Shown in pieces: positions 32,516 through 39,435 of a stretch of 39,435 bases of DNA (the first letter of the stretch is position 1; every line of letters starts with the position of its first letter). The stretch is from Clostridiales bacterium (GTDB lineage: Bacteria; Bacillota; Clostridia; Saccharofermentanales; Saccharofermentanaceae), in assembly GCA_017615755.1 (NCBI GenBank), contig JAFZZM010000074.1:1-39435 (forward strand), written 5' to 3'. The notes beneath the pieces were generated by a model. That model worked only from the letters and a program-made list of their open reading frames with translations, did not search any database and was not told the origin of the DNA. Made by a program: the position numbers and the translations under genes.

Positions 32516-32541
32516 AGACGTGCGAACGGGTCAGACTCGAA
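32516..32541 (+). repeat. 26-bp exact copy of an internal ppdK segment
   Basis: Every base from AGACGTGCGAAC to CAGACTCGAA is identical to 38700-38725, which in ppdK encodes ESDPFAR on the opposite strand. Here the copy is not coding and lies directly upstream of the TATAAT box (32551-32556) of the lipoprotein gene, over the place where a -35 box would be. Confidence 0.85.
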
Positions 32542-32550
32542 AACAGGGTA

Positions 32551-32556
32551 TATAAT
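32551..32556 (+). promoter_or_regulatory. -10 box of the lipoprotein gene at 32593
   Basis: TATAAT lies 36 bp before the start codon. No good -35 box is present at the right spacing (GGGTCA at 17 bp), so the promoter may need an activator. Confidence 0.5.
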
Positions 32557-32592
32557 ATAAGAAGGAAAAAGGAAAATTTGCGAGGTACGCAT

Positions 32593-33681
32593 ATGCAGAA
32601 TAAAAAATACTGCCTGGTGTTTTGTATATTGGTGTTAACTTTGGGGCTGATACTTCCCGCCTGCAAGTCCGGGACGATCCTGAAAGCAGAAAGTCTGAAG
32701 GAGGGCGAAGCCCATTGGATCGGAAATGCGTACATCGACAGCCCGTACTGTGATGACGGCCTGCCGGAAGGCGAAGATATCTTCGTGCGCGCGATCATGA
32801 CGCAGGAAACAGTTTCAACGGTCACCACCGAGAACGTGGATCAGTACGAACTCCGCGCGTTCCTTTTTAAGTATACGAAGGAGCACCAGTGGAATACCAA
32901 ATCCGCGATTGTTTCCCAGAAAGTGGCGCCGCTCAAGCACGATTATCTCCATAACGACCACCCGTATAACGACTACACATTCACCATGTCTCTTCCGTCT
33001 TCGGTCAAGCCGGGTTCGTACACGATTGTCCTTGCAAGACCCGATAACACGGTCGAAGACTACATCGATATCGGCATCGTCTCGAAGGATGAGGCGACGA
33101 CCACCCCGATGGACACGACCGCCGCAAAGCCGGTGATCTACCTCTATCCGGAAGTCGCAACGGATGTTTCCGTCAAGCTGGATCTGAATGGCAAGCTCAC
33201 CTGCACCTATCCGGAATACGGCGACGGCTGGAATGTCACGGCGTTCCCGGACGGCCGTCTCTACGACAAAAGCACTTGCCGTTATTACGATTATCTTTTC
33301 TGGGAGGGAAAGACCTCTTCTGTTACGGACGATTTTGACCACGCCGCCTGTGTCGCTTCCGAAGACACAGCTACTTTCCTCGAAGAATACCTGACCGCCG
33401 CAGGCCTGAACGACAGTGAGATCGACGATTTCATTTCCTTCTGGCTCCCGAAGCTCCAGGCTTCCCCGTACAACCTGATTTCCTTCCCGAGCGAGCAGTA
33501 CCGCGAATGGGCCAAGCTCGAAGTTCTCCCGCAGCCGGATACTGAGATCCGCATCTACATGGTCTTTAAGCCCCTGTCGGAAGCTGTCGAGATCGAAGCC
33601 GGGCATGAACTTGAATTGCCTGAACGCCCGTCACGCGATGGATTCACTGTTGTTGAGTGGGGCGGATCCGTGATCGAGTAA
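32593..33681 (+). CDS. Lipoprotein with C-terminal KPVIYLYPE domain
   Basis: From ATG 32593 (GAGGT 7 nt upstream) the product has 362 residues; a frame start at 32578 lacks this site. The lipobox is LPAC after a hydrophobic segment. Residues about 30-170 are a beta-rich region with YTFTMSLPSSVKPGSYTIVL. The C-terminal domain (about 180-350) begins KPVIYLYPEVATDVSVKLDL and has TYPEYGDGWNVTAFPDGRLY and YDYLFWEGK, then WLPKLQASPYNLISFP. This conserved block occurs in many secreted proteins of Clostridia and other phyla, without known function. It is predicted to be on the outer face of the membrane. It converges with the FMN reductase gene, 11 bp away. Confidence 0.83.
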   Translation: MQNKKYCLVFCILVLTLGLILPACKSGTILKAESLKEGEAHWIGNAYIDSPYCDDGLPEGEDIFVRAIMTQETVSTVTTENVDQYELRAFLFKYTKEHQWNTKSAIVSQKVAPLKHDYLHNDHPYNDYTFTMSLPSSVKPGSYTIVLARPDNTVEDYIDIGIVSKDEATTTPMDTTAAKPVIYLYPEVATDVSVKLDLNGKLTCTYPEYGDGWNVTAFPDGRLYDKSTCRYYDYLFWEGKTSSVTDDFDHAACVASEDTATFLEEYLTAAGLNDSEIDDFISFWLPKLQASPYNLISFPSEQYREWAKLEVLPQPDTEIRIYMVFKPLSEAVEIEAGHELELPERPSRDGFTVVEWGGSVIE

Positions 33682-33692
33682 GCGGCTTCGCA

Positions 33693-34373
33693 TCACATGC
33701 CATTCACATTTCTGATATAGTCTTCTTTGGAGATCATGGGGCGTTCCAGCTCCGCGATCGTTTCCGCGGTGAGTGTGAAGTCCTTCGAATACGCTTCGCC
33801 GGCCTTCTCGAATTTCGCCAGAAGCGGATCTGCAATCACAGCGGCTGCAGGTACATTCAGGAGCGGGGTCTCCGGCACGCAGATCATGTCCGGCCCGCAA
33901 AAGCACTGTTTGCACATCGCTTTGAGTCCGTCGAAGTTGCCTTCCCAGTCCGGGAATCCGCTTCCGCAGATCACCAGTGTGTGGATCTTCGAAAAATCTG
34001 CCAGTGGCTCGTGGGTGACCGTCCCGTCCTCGCCCTGGACCATCTTCATCTTCACAAGCGGGATCGTACGGTCGAGAAGTGCTTTTAGATGCGAAGGCAT
34101 CGCATAGCAGTACAGAGGAAAACTCCAGATGATCAGGTCCGCATCCTTGTACAGATCCAGGATCGCGTTCTGATCGTCGTTGATCACGCAATGCCCGTCC
34201 ATCTTCGCCCAGCAGCCGAAGCAGCCCTGACACGGCGCAATGTTTTTCTCGATCACGTTGATCACGGTAACATCGTGTTTCTCCGCTTTATTCATCCCTT
34301 TCAGAAATGCATCTGTCAGGCGGAATGTATCACTCTTCTTTTTCGGACTACCATTTAAAACCAGAATCTTCAT
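33693..34373 (-). CDS. NADPH-dependent FMN reductase / flavodoxin-like protein
   Basis: The 226-residue protein opens with KILVLNGSPKKKSDTFRLTD, the flavin-phosphate loop of the NADPH-dependent FMN reductase family, then has a Cys cluster PCQGCFGCWAKMDGHCVIND. In iron-sulfur flavoproteins a similar cluster binds 4Fe-4S, so a metal centre is possible. DLIIWSFPLYCYAMPSHLKA is the second flavin motif. The C-terminal third (FCGPDMICVPETPLLNVPAA) is specific to this longer subgroup. AGGAG lies upstream of the ATG. It is a cytoplasmic redox protein with unknown partner. Confidence 0.87.
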   Translation of the reverse strand: MKILVLNGSPKKKSDTFRLTDAFLKGMNKAEKHDVTVINVIEKNIAPCQGCFGCWAKMDGHCVINDDQNAILDLYKDADLIIWSFPLYCYAMPSHLKALLDRTIPLVKMKMVQGEDGTVTHEPLADFSKIHTLVICGSGFPDWEGNFDGLKAMCKQCFCGPDMICVPETPLLNVPAAAVIADPLLAKFEKAGEAYSKDFTLTAETIAELERPMISKEDYIRNVNGM

Positions 34374-34431
34374 GTTCCTTGCTCCTTCTCTACATCGCAG
34401 AGGATTATTTCATTTTAGTAAAAGCAGACGA

Positions 34432-37400
34432 TCAGATCTCTCCTCGGTCAATGCCGTACTTCTTGCAGATCGCGGTGAACTCCTCGCTCTGCCCGAAGAA
34501 GGCGAGAACGGAAGCGCGGGTCTGCTTGCCGGCTTTGATTTCCCCTGTCCAGTAGGAGATTTCGGCGGATGCAGGTTCTCTATCCATAAATGTTGTATAG
34601 AGTCTTCTCACATACTCATCATCTTTCAGTTTGAAGTTTACAAACTCTTCGCTGGTGAAGAAAAGCTTCGCTGCGCTGCATCCCGTCTGCTCGAGGTTAG
34701 TCAAAGCTAAGCTCCAGTAGTTCAAGCCCTTTTCCTCCGGTGCGCGGTTGAGGCAGCAGGTGTAGAGGCGTGTTGCGAAGTTGATCGCGTTCTGCGATGC
34801 GAACTCGGCTTTGTGCGAAACCGCGCCGGACTTGACGCCGTAAGTTGCGCAGATATTGCACCACTCGGTGGACTCAATGAAATCGTTGACTACGTCGCGG
34901 CGGGAAGTTCCACCGGCAAGGCGCTTCATCCAGAAATCTTTTCCGGCTGCGTCAGATTCACGGTCGAAGAAAGTGCGGTACAGGATATCCAGGAACTTGC
35001 TGTCATCGAGGCCGCGGTTCAGGAATTCAGGCGCATCGAGCAGGAAGAATCTTGCGCAGTCGGCGCCGGTGAATTCACCGTTTTCGACTTTTCCTACCCA
35101 GAACTTCTTGCCATCCGGCTCGGATGCACGGTCGAGGGCGACGACGTAGAGACGCTCAACAAAATCTTTGAACGTTGGTGCAGGAGTAACTGTCGGAGTA
35201 TTAGTCGGCGCCTTCGTAGGAGTCTTTGTCGGCACTTTTGTCGGAGCCATAGTAGGTGCTTTTGTAGGCGCTTTCGTAGGCACCTTGGTCGGTGCTTTGG
35301 AAGGAGCTTTGGTCGGCGTTAGCGTGCCACCTTTCGGAGTCGGCGTCGGGGTACCTGGCTTCGTGGCAGGGGTCGGCGTAACCGTAACCTTCTTGGTTGG
35401 CGTCGGGGTTACCGTAGCCTTTTTCGTCGGGGTAGGCGTAGCCGGCTTCTTCGTAGGCGTAGGAGTAGCAGGTTTCTTCGTTGGAGTAGGTGTAGCCGGC
35501 TTCTTCGTTGGTGTCGGCGTCGGAGTATCCGTCGGGGTAGGCTTTTCGGTCGGCTTGATCTGTGCGAAGCGCATGTAGGCAACCAGGGTGTCGCCGTTAT
35601 TGATCACCTTTGTTGCCTCAACGCCATTCACCGTCACTTTTGCATCTGACTTAAAGAGATATCCCTTCAACGTGGAAAGGCCGATCGCCACTTCATATTC
35701 GCGGGAGGTTCTGAAGACAGAGCCGGTAACATTCAAGATCTCGCCTGATGAGCAAACCTTCCAGATCACACCGGTCGTTGCATATGTTCCATCGTCAAAA
35801 GCACTGTTCGACGTCTCATATTTCGCATCGGACGGCAAAGTCACATCAAAAGACGGAGCCTCGCCGACGGCGGGTGCTTTTACCGAAAGAGCAACGGAAG
35901 AAATACGGGTCGGCAGAATGAAGGTGATGGATTTGTAATAGGTACGGTCCGGATCATCGTAATTCAGCCCAGAGGAGAATTTGTATTCTCCTTCGACACT
36001 GCTGGTCGGGAGCATCTCGAGAACTTCGGAGTATCTCCCATTCTTCAAGTCGTCGGTTCCGTCTTTGTCCAGATCGAAATAAAACACGTTGTCGGTTTCA
36101 TGGTACGTGATGAGACCACGCGCTTCCAATCTCCACAGCGCATCATCGTAATAAAGGTAGGTTATGTTAGCCGTGCCCGAAGATAAATCTAAAACAACAT
36201 CATAGGAGAAGATGAACGTGACACACTCAAGAACGCCGTCCATCGGAAGGCTTTTGTCGATCGCATAGAAGCTGCCTAAGTTCGTGGATTGGAGCTTGCT
36301 GAGAGTGTCCGCTGCGCTCAGCGATACATCGAAAGTTCCATCCTTGTCCAGGTCGTAAGCGGTATGCTCACCGAATTTCTTAGAATTGATGATATTATTG
36401 TCAACCAGATAATTAAGTGCTTTCTTATCGGATGCATTAATATGGTACGAATCCCCGCTCAGATCGAAATCCACCGAGTATCGCAGGAAGAAGTTGATGC
36501 AAGTGTATTTCGTTTCTTTTAGCAGATCCGGGTCGCAACGCCACTCGTTTTGGATCGAATTGGAAGGAAGCGTCTTCAGAATGTTCTGTGACTTATCCCA
36601 CTGAATGTCATAGGAACCGTTCTTATCGAGATCGTACTGGATGATCGTACCAGCCAGATTCTGCACATTTACAACATCTGAAAATGCCAGCATAGTGAGC
36701 ATATCACTTGTTTTATCATCGGGATTCAGTTCCCCGTTATAAAGATAGGTATTTACTCTATATGGGAAGTCGAACTTAACGGACTTGAAGTGGCTTCCTT
36801 GCAGTTTCGAACTGTCAACTGTGATCGTACCTTGCGCAGGAAAGCTATCCAATTTCATCTTTCCCGTTTTTTGCCAGACCTGAAAATCATCGTGGCTTGT
36901 GTCGACTTTATACACGAAGCTTCCGTCAGACTTTTGAGTGCATTTGACGGCTCCCCGCTCCACCAGGTATTCCAATGCGTCCATCTGAAAAGCACTGATC
37001 TTTTCTGTACCGTTATAGAAATCAAAGACCACATCTGTAGGTGCTTTTGCCATACCAAAATCAATGCAGACGAAAGCATATCCCTTACCAATGTAACACT
37101 CTCTGTCAAAATTCGTGCGCAATGAGATCTGCCGGCTGTATCCGGTCGGGTCTTTATAGTAGATGTTGGCCATTTCGGACAATTGATAGCCGTCCGGGAT
37201 TTCCAGGTACAGCCGCACGCCGTAGTGGGTGACGTTATCATCTACGGCAACAAGATCCATATCATAATAATCGACCGGTTTCCAGTTTCCGCCATACCCG
37301 GACCATTGGATCCATGTATATCCAGAATTATTCGGTAAAATGTGCACATCTTCTGTTTCCGATGTGAAATTACAAGACGGGAGTTTTCCCGGATTCAACG

Positions 37401-38217
37401 TGACCACATCACCGCAAATATCGACATTGTCGATGTATTTTGAGTAAGTTTCCCATCTTGCATAGAGCGTGGTATTTTTTGTAATCGGGGTATCAAAGTC
37501 GAATTTTTGTGTAAGTCCCTGGTCGGAGTACCAGCCCCAAAAAACCAAATCCCCCTTCGTCGGGTTTAAAGGCTTCGCCGCGGTGTAGCCATTGACGATC
37601 TTGCTCGCTTTGATCTCCGTGCCGCCATTGGAATCAAAGGTAACCGTACGCCAAACAGGAGAACTGCTCCCCGTTGCTTTTCCCAGATCGATAGTGATGA
37701 TCGCTGACCGGTCATCGTTTTTTCTGTACTCGGTATAGGTGCCAGAGGTGATATTCGTTCCGTTGTAATAGATCGTCGGATTAGAGGAGAACGCGTTCCC
37801 CGCTTCCAGTTTTACGCGTACCTGCAAGCCGTAGCGGGTGCTGCCATCGTTTTTGGCATAGGGTGTATCGTATCCAAATCCACTCCACTTGCCATCGGCC
37901 GTCGTCCATCTCAACCACCTCGTATTCGAGCCGTAAGCTTCGACATGTGCTTTTGACGTCGTCGTGGTCACGGTGAACGGCTGCAGTTCGCCGGCCTTCA
38001 CCGAGGTAACGCTGCTCGACAGGATGATCGCGCTGACCGTCTTTGTGCCGTCGGGAACGGCGGCTGCGGCGGGTGCGGCGGCACTGGCCAACCCTGCAGC
38101 GGCGCTTGAGATCACGGACGCACTGGCCGCCCCGGCACTAATAAACAGCGGCACCAGAAGCGCGGCCGCCACGATCAAAGACGCAAACTTTGAAAAACTT
38201 CGCTTTAACTTGAACAT
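34432..38217 (-). CDS. Large surface protein with InlB-type repeat, Thr-Pro linker and DUF4214 modules
   Basis: The 1261-residue protein has a signal peptide (Lys-rich start, LIVAAALLVPLFISAGAASA). Residues about 60-190 and 265-395 are two related Ig-like domains (WLRWTTADGKWSGFGYD and WIQWSGYGGNWKPVDYYD). Between them is a Listeria-Bacteroides (InlB) repeat, VTFDSNGGTEIKASKIVNGY to TTLYARW. Residues about 400-800 hold four repeats ending in calcium-type loops such as DLDKDGTFDV. A Thr-Pro-Lys linker spans about 893-1018, and the end carries four DUF4214 units (LYVVALDRASEPDGKKFW, LYRTFFDRESDAAGKDFW, LYTCCLNRAPEEKGLNYW, LYTTFMDREPASAEISYW). No LPXTG motif is seen. It is probably secreted or wall-associated. 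A TATAAT box is at 38282-38287. Confidence 0.87.
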   Translation of the reverse strand: MFKLKRSFSKFASLIVAAALLVPLFISAGAASASVISSAAAGLASAAAPAAAAVPDGTKTVSAIILSSSVTSVKAGELQPFTVTTTTSKAHVEAYGSNTRWLRWTTADGKWSGFGYDTPYAKNDGSTRYGLQVRVKLEAGNAFSSNPTIYYNGTNITSGTYTEYRKNDDRSAIITIDLGKATGSSSPVWRTVTFDSNGGTEIKASKIVNGYTAAKPLNPTKGDLVFWGWYSDQGLTQKFDFDTPITKNTTLYARWETYSKYIDNVDICGDVVTLNPGKLPSCNFTSETEDVHILPNNSGYTWIQWSGYGGNWKPVDYYDMDLVAVDDNVTHYGVRLYLEIPDGYQLSEMANIYYKDPTGYSRQISLRTNFDRECYIGKGYAFVCIDFGMAKAPTDVVFDFYNGTEKISAFQMDALEYLVERGAVKCTQKSDGSFVYKVDTSHDDFQVWQKTGKMKLDSFPAQGTITVDSSKLQGSHFKSVKFDFPYRVNTYLYNGELNPDDKTSDMLTMLAFSDVVNVQNLAGTIIQYDLDKNGSYDIQWDKSQNILKTLPSNSIQNEWRCDPDLLKETKYTCINFFLRYSVDFDLSGDSYHINASDKKALNYLVDNNIINSKKFGEHTAYDLDKDGTFDVSLSAADTLSKLQSTNLGSFYAIDKSLPMDGVLECVTFIFSYDVVLDLSSGTANITYLYYDDALWRLEARGLITYHETDNVFYFDLDKDGTDDLKNGRYSEVLEMLPTSSVEGEYKFSSGLNYDDPDRTYYKSITFILPTRISSVALSVKAPAVGEAPSFDVTLPSDAKYETSNSAFDDGTYATTGVIWKVCSSGEILNVTGSVFRTSREYEVAIGLSTLKGYLFKSDAKVTVNGVEATKVINNGDTLVAYMRFAQIKPTEKPTPTDTPTPTPTKKPATPTPTKKPATPTPTKKPATPTPTKKATVTPTPTKKVTVTPTPATKPGTPTPTPKGGTLTPTKAPSKAPTKVPTKAPTKAPTMAPTKVPTKTPTKAPTNTPTVTPAPTFKDFVERLYVVALDRASEPDGKKFWVGKVENGEFTGADCARFFLLDAPEFLNRGLDDSKFLDILYRTFFDRESDAAGKDFWMKRLAGGTSRRDVVNDFIESTEWCNICATYGVKSGAVSHKAEFASQNAINFATRLYTCCLNRAPEEKGLNYWSLALTNLEQTGCSAAKLFFTSEEFVNFKLKDDEYVRRLYTTFMDREPASAEISYWTGEIKAGKQTRASVLAFFGQSEEFTAICKKYGIDRGEI
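35165..35545 (-). repeat. Short tandem repeats encoding the Thr-Pro-Lys linker
   Basis: Within the surface protein gene the minus strand repeats codons for TPTPTKKPA and APTKVPTK units. The first block (35410-35545) has near-perfect 27-bp units; the second (35205-35330) has shorter APTK-type units. Such tracts are prone to length change and probably form a glycosylated, extended linker. Confidence 0.8.
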
Positions 38218-38293
38218 AAATTATCCCTCAACTTTGCATAAACCACTAAGCGCGGAAAGACGCGCTCACAACCTAACCTCTATTATAGCATTG

Positions 38294-38328
38294 AAAAGCA
38301 CCTGTGCCTCTGTGTGGCGGGTGCTTTT
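38294..38328. terminator. Hairpin with AAAAGCACC arms
   Basis: AAAAGCACC (38294-38302) pairs with GGTGCTTTT (38320-38328), with inner pairs GCC/GGC, followed by T-runs in both directions. It may act as a second, bidirectional terminator between ppdK and the surface protein gene. Its arms carry the iterated 8-mer AAAAGCAC. Confidence 0.6.
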
Positions 38329-38344
38329 TCATAAGTTTACACAG

Positions 38345-38491
38345 GAGAAGAAGTAAGATCGCTGAAGCAAAGAAAAAGACCCGATTTGTTGTTCTGAGGC
38401 GCGAGTTATTTGCCAAAGGCAAATACTGTCTGAGCGCCAAAGACCAACAATCGGGTCTTAATGTTTCTCTTTATCGATCTTACTTCTTCTC
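38345..38491 (-). terminator. 147-bp nested palindrome ending ppdK
   Basis: Four nested stems: outer 17-bp arms GAGAAGAAGTAAGATCG (38345-38361 with 38475-38491), then AAGACCCGATT (38376-38386 with 38449-38459), GGCGC (38398-38402 with 38434-38438) and TATTTGCC (38407-38414 with 38418-38425). On the minus strand the AAGACCCGATT stem is followed by TTTTTCTTT, so it is a strong ppdK terminator. The outer right arm contains the last three codons and stop of ppdK. Confidence 0.85.
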
Positions 38492-39435
38492 AGCGATTGC
38501 AGCCTGAGCAGCAGCGAGTCTTGCGATCGGTACACGGAACGGCGAGCAGGATACATAATCCAGGCCGATCTTGTGGCAGAACTCTACGGACGTCGGGTCA
38601 CCACCGTGTTCACCGCAGATACCGAAGTGCAGGTTCGGGTTAGAAGCTCTACCGAGGTCGATAGCCATCTTCATGAGCTTACCAACACCGTTCTGGTCGA
38701 GACGTGCGAACGGGTCAGACTCGAAGATCTTGGACTCGTAGTATGCCTCGAGGAACTTACCGGAGTCGTCACGGGAGAAACCGAATGTCATCTGTGTCAG
38801 GTCGTTTGTACCGAAGCAGAAGAATGCAGCTTCTTTTGCGATCTCGTCAGCTGTAAGAGCAGCACGCGGGATCTCGATCATGGTACCAACTTCGTACTTG
38901 AGGTCAGAACCGGAAGCAGCGATCTCAGCATCCGCTGTCTCAACAACGATGTTCTTAACAACCTTGAGCTCCTTGATATCGCCGATGAGCGGGATCATGA
39001 TTTCCGGCTCGATCTTCCAATCCGGATGATTCTTCTTAACATTCAGAGCCGCGCGGATAACAGCCTTTGTCTGCATCTTAGCGATTTCCGGATAAGTAAC
39101 AGCCAGACGGCATCCACGGTGACCCATCATCGGGTTGAACTCGTGGAGGGAATCGATCATAGCCTTGATCGACTCGACGCTCTTGCCCTTGGAATCAGCA
39201 AGCTTCTTGATGTCTGCTTCTTCTGTAGGTACGAACTCGTGGAGCGGCGGATCCAGGAAACGGATGGTTACCGGGTAACCCTCAAGAGCCTCATAGAGAG
39301 CCTCGAAGTCAGACTGCTGCATCGGCAGGATCTTCTCGAGAGCTTCTTCTCTCTCTTCAACTGTCTCGGAGCAGATCATCTCACGGAAAGCATCGATTCT
39401 TCCGTCACCGAAGAACATGTGCTCTGTACGGCAGA
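38480..39435 (-). CDS. ppdK: Pyruvate, phosphate dikinase (C-terminal part, runs off the window)
   Basis: The visible 318 codons are the C-terminal PEP/pyruvate-binding domain. Upstream of MFFGDGRIDAFREMI the frame stays open to the window end and reads CRTEH, as in full-length PPDK (about 870-880 residues). Conserved blocks include RFLDPPLHEFVP, FNPMMGHRGCRLAV, VGTMIEIPRAALTADEIA, FFCFGTNDLTQMTFGFSRDD and the catalytic FGICGEHGGDP with the proton-donor Cys. The enzyme interconverts pyruvate, ATP and phosphate with PEP, AMP and pyrophosphate, a key glycolytic step in many anaerobes. The gene uses few rare codons and looks highly expressed. It ends in an elaborate terminator. Confidence 0.96.
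   Translation of the reverse strand, partial: CRTEHMFFGDGRIDAFREMICSETVEEREEALEKILPMQQSDFEALYEALEGYPVTIRFLDPPLHEFVPTEEADIKKLADSKGKSVESIKAMIDSLHEFNPMMGHRGCRLAVTYPEIAKMQTKAVIRAALNVKKNHPDWKIEPEIMIPLIGDIKELKVVKNIVVETADAEIAASGSDLKYEVGTMIEIPRAALTADEIAKEAAFFCFGTNDLTQMTFGFSRDDSGKFLEAYYESKIFESDPFARLDQNGVGKLMKMAIDLGRASNPNLHFGICGEHGGDPTSVEFCHKIGLDYVSCSPFRVPIARLAAAQAAIAEKK

Noticed and set aside
35168..35578. Gly/Val-rich plus-strand frame that looks like a repetitive membrane protein
   Set aside because: It is the complement of the Thr-Pro-Lys linker codons of the surface protein gene.
1..39435. AAAAGCACT as a polar KOPS-type segregation signal
   Set aside because: The copies are split 10 to 10 between strands with no consistent orientation over the window.

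Overview
The window looks like a chromosomal piece of a Gram-positive anaerobe of the class Clostridia (a gut or rumen type is likely). The evidence is strong AGGAGG-type ribosome binding sites, many small lipoproteins with a Lys-rich N-terminus and a lipobox, a BlaI/M56-peptidase pair, an OmpR-type two-component system beside a MacB-like ABC exporter, DUF4298 and DUF4214 proteins, and pyruvate phosphate dikinase. No rRNA, tRNA, transposase or CRISPR array was recognised. Genus cannot be set from the sequence alone.

Layout. 1-8.3 kb (GC-rich, mostly minus strand) holds an edge repeat, an ElaA-GNAT fusion, a lipoprotein, a RelB/ParE toxin-antitoxin pair, a DUF998 remnant, a HAD phosphatase overlapping an Asp/Glu-type racemase, a GAF-GGDEF-EAL cyclic-di-GMP protein, a frameshifted HD hydrolase and a zinc-ribbon membrane protein. 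8.3-14.4 kb is visibly AT-richer and looks acquired: a DUF4062 protein, a MazG-like pyrophosphohydrolase translationally coupled to a PD-(D/E)xK plus DUF2075 helicase-like ATPase, and an 844-residue protein with nine DUF4379-type zinc modules around a Vsr-like nuclease core. This is a probable defence cluster. 14.4-16.3 kb has a glutaredoxin gene broken by an in-frame TGA, a small membrane protein and an alpha/beta hydrolase.

16.4-18.6 kb is a BlaI/M56 pair behind a twin operator. 18.7-20.0 kb is a second RelB/ParE pair with a lipoprotein as third gene. 20.0-21.5 kb is a MarR-controlled flavodoxin/FMN-binding operon. 21.5-22.15 kb has no genes but carries five 62-bp tandem repeat units and a 130-bp nested palindrome. 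22.1-25.6 kb encodes three lipoproteins, two of them paralogues. 25.7-31.2 kb is DUF4298, response regulator, histidine kinase, then ABC ATPase and permease: a likely envelope-stress or antimicrobial-peptide sensing and export module. 31.2-39.4 kb has an AAA/DUF4143 ATPase, a lipoprotein, an FMN reductase, a 1261-residue surface protein and the 3' part of ppdK with a very elaborate terminator.

The most striking signal is not a gene. The 9-mer AAAAGCACT occurs 20 times (10 per strand) where about 0.3 would be expected in random sequence. It is scattered through genes and spacers of the GC-rich parts and absent from the AT-rich 8.3-14.5 kb block. It behaves like an uptake-sequence- or HIP1-type highly iterated word.
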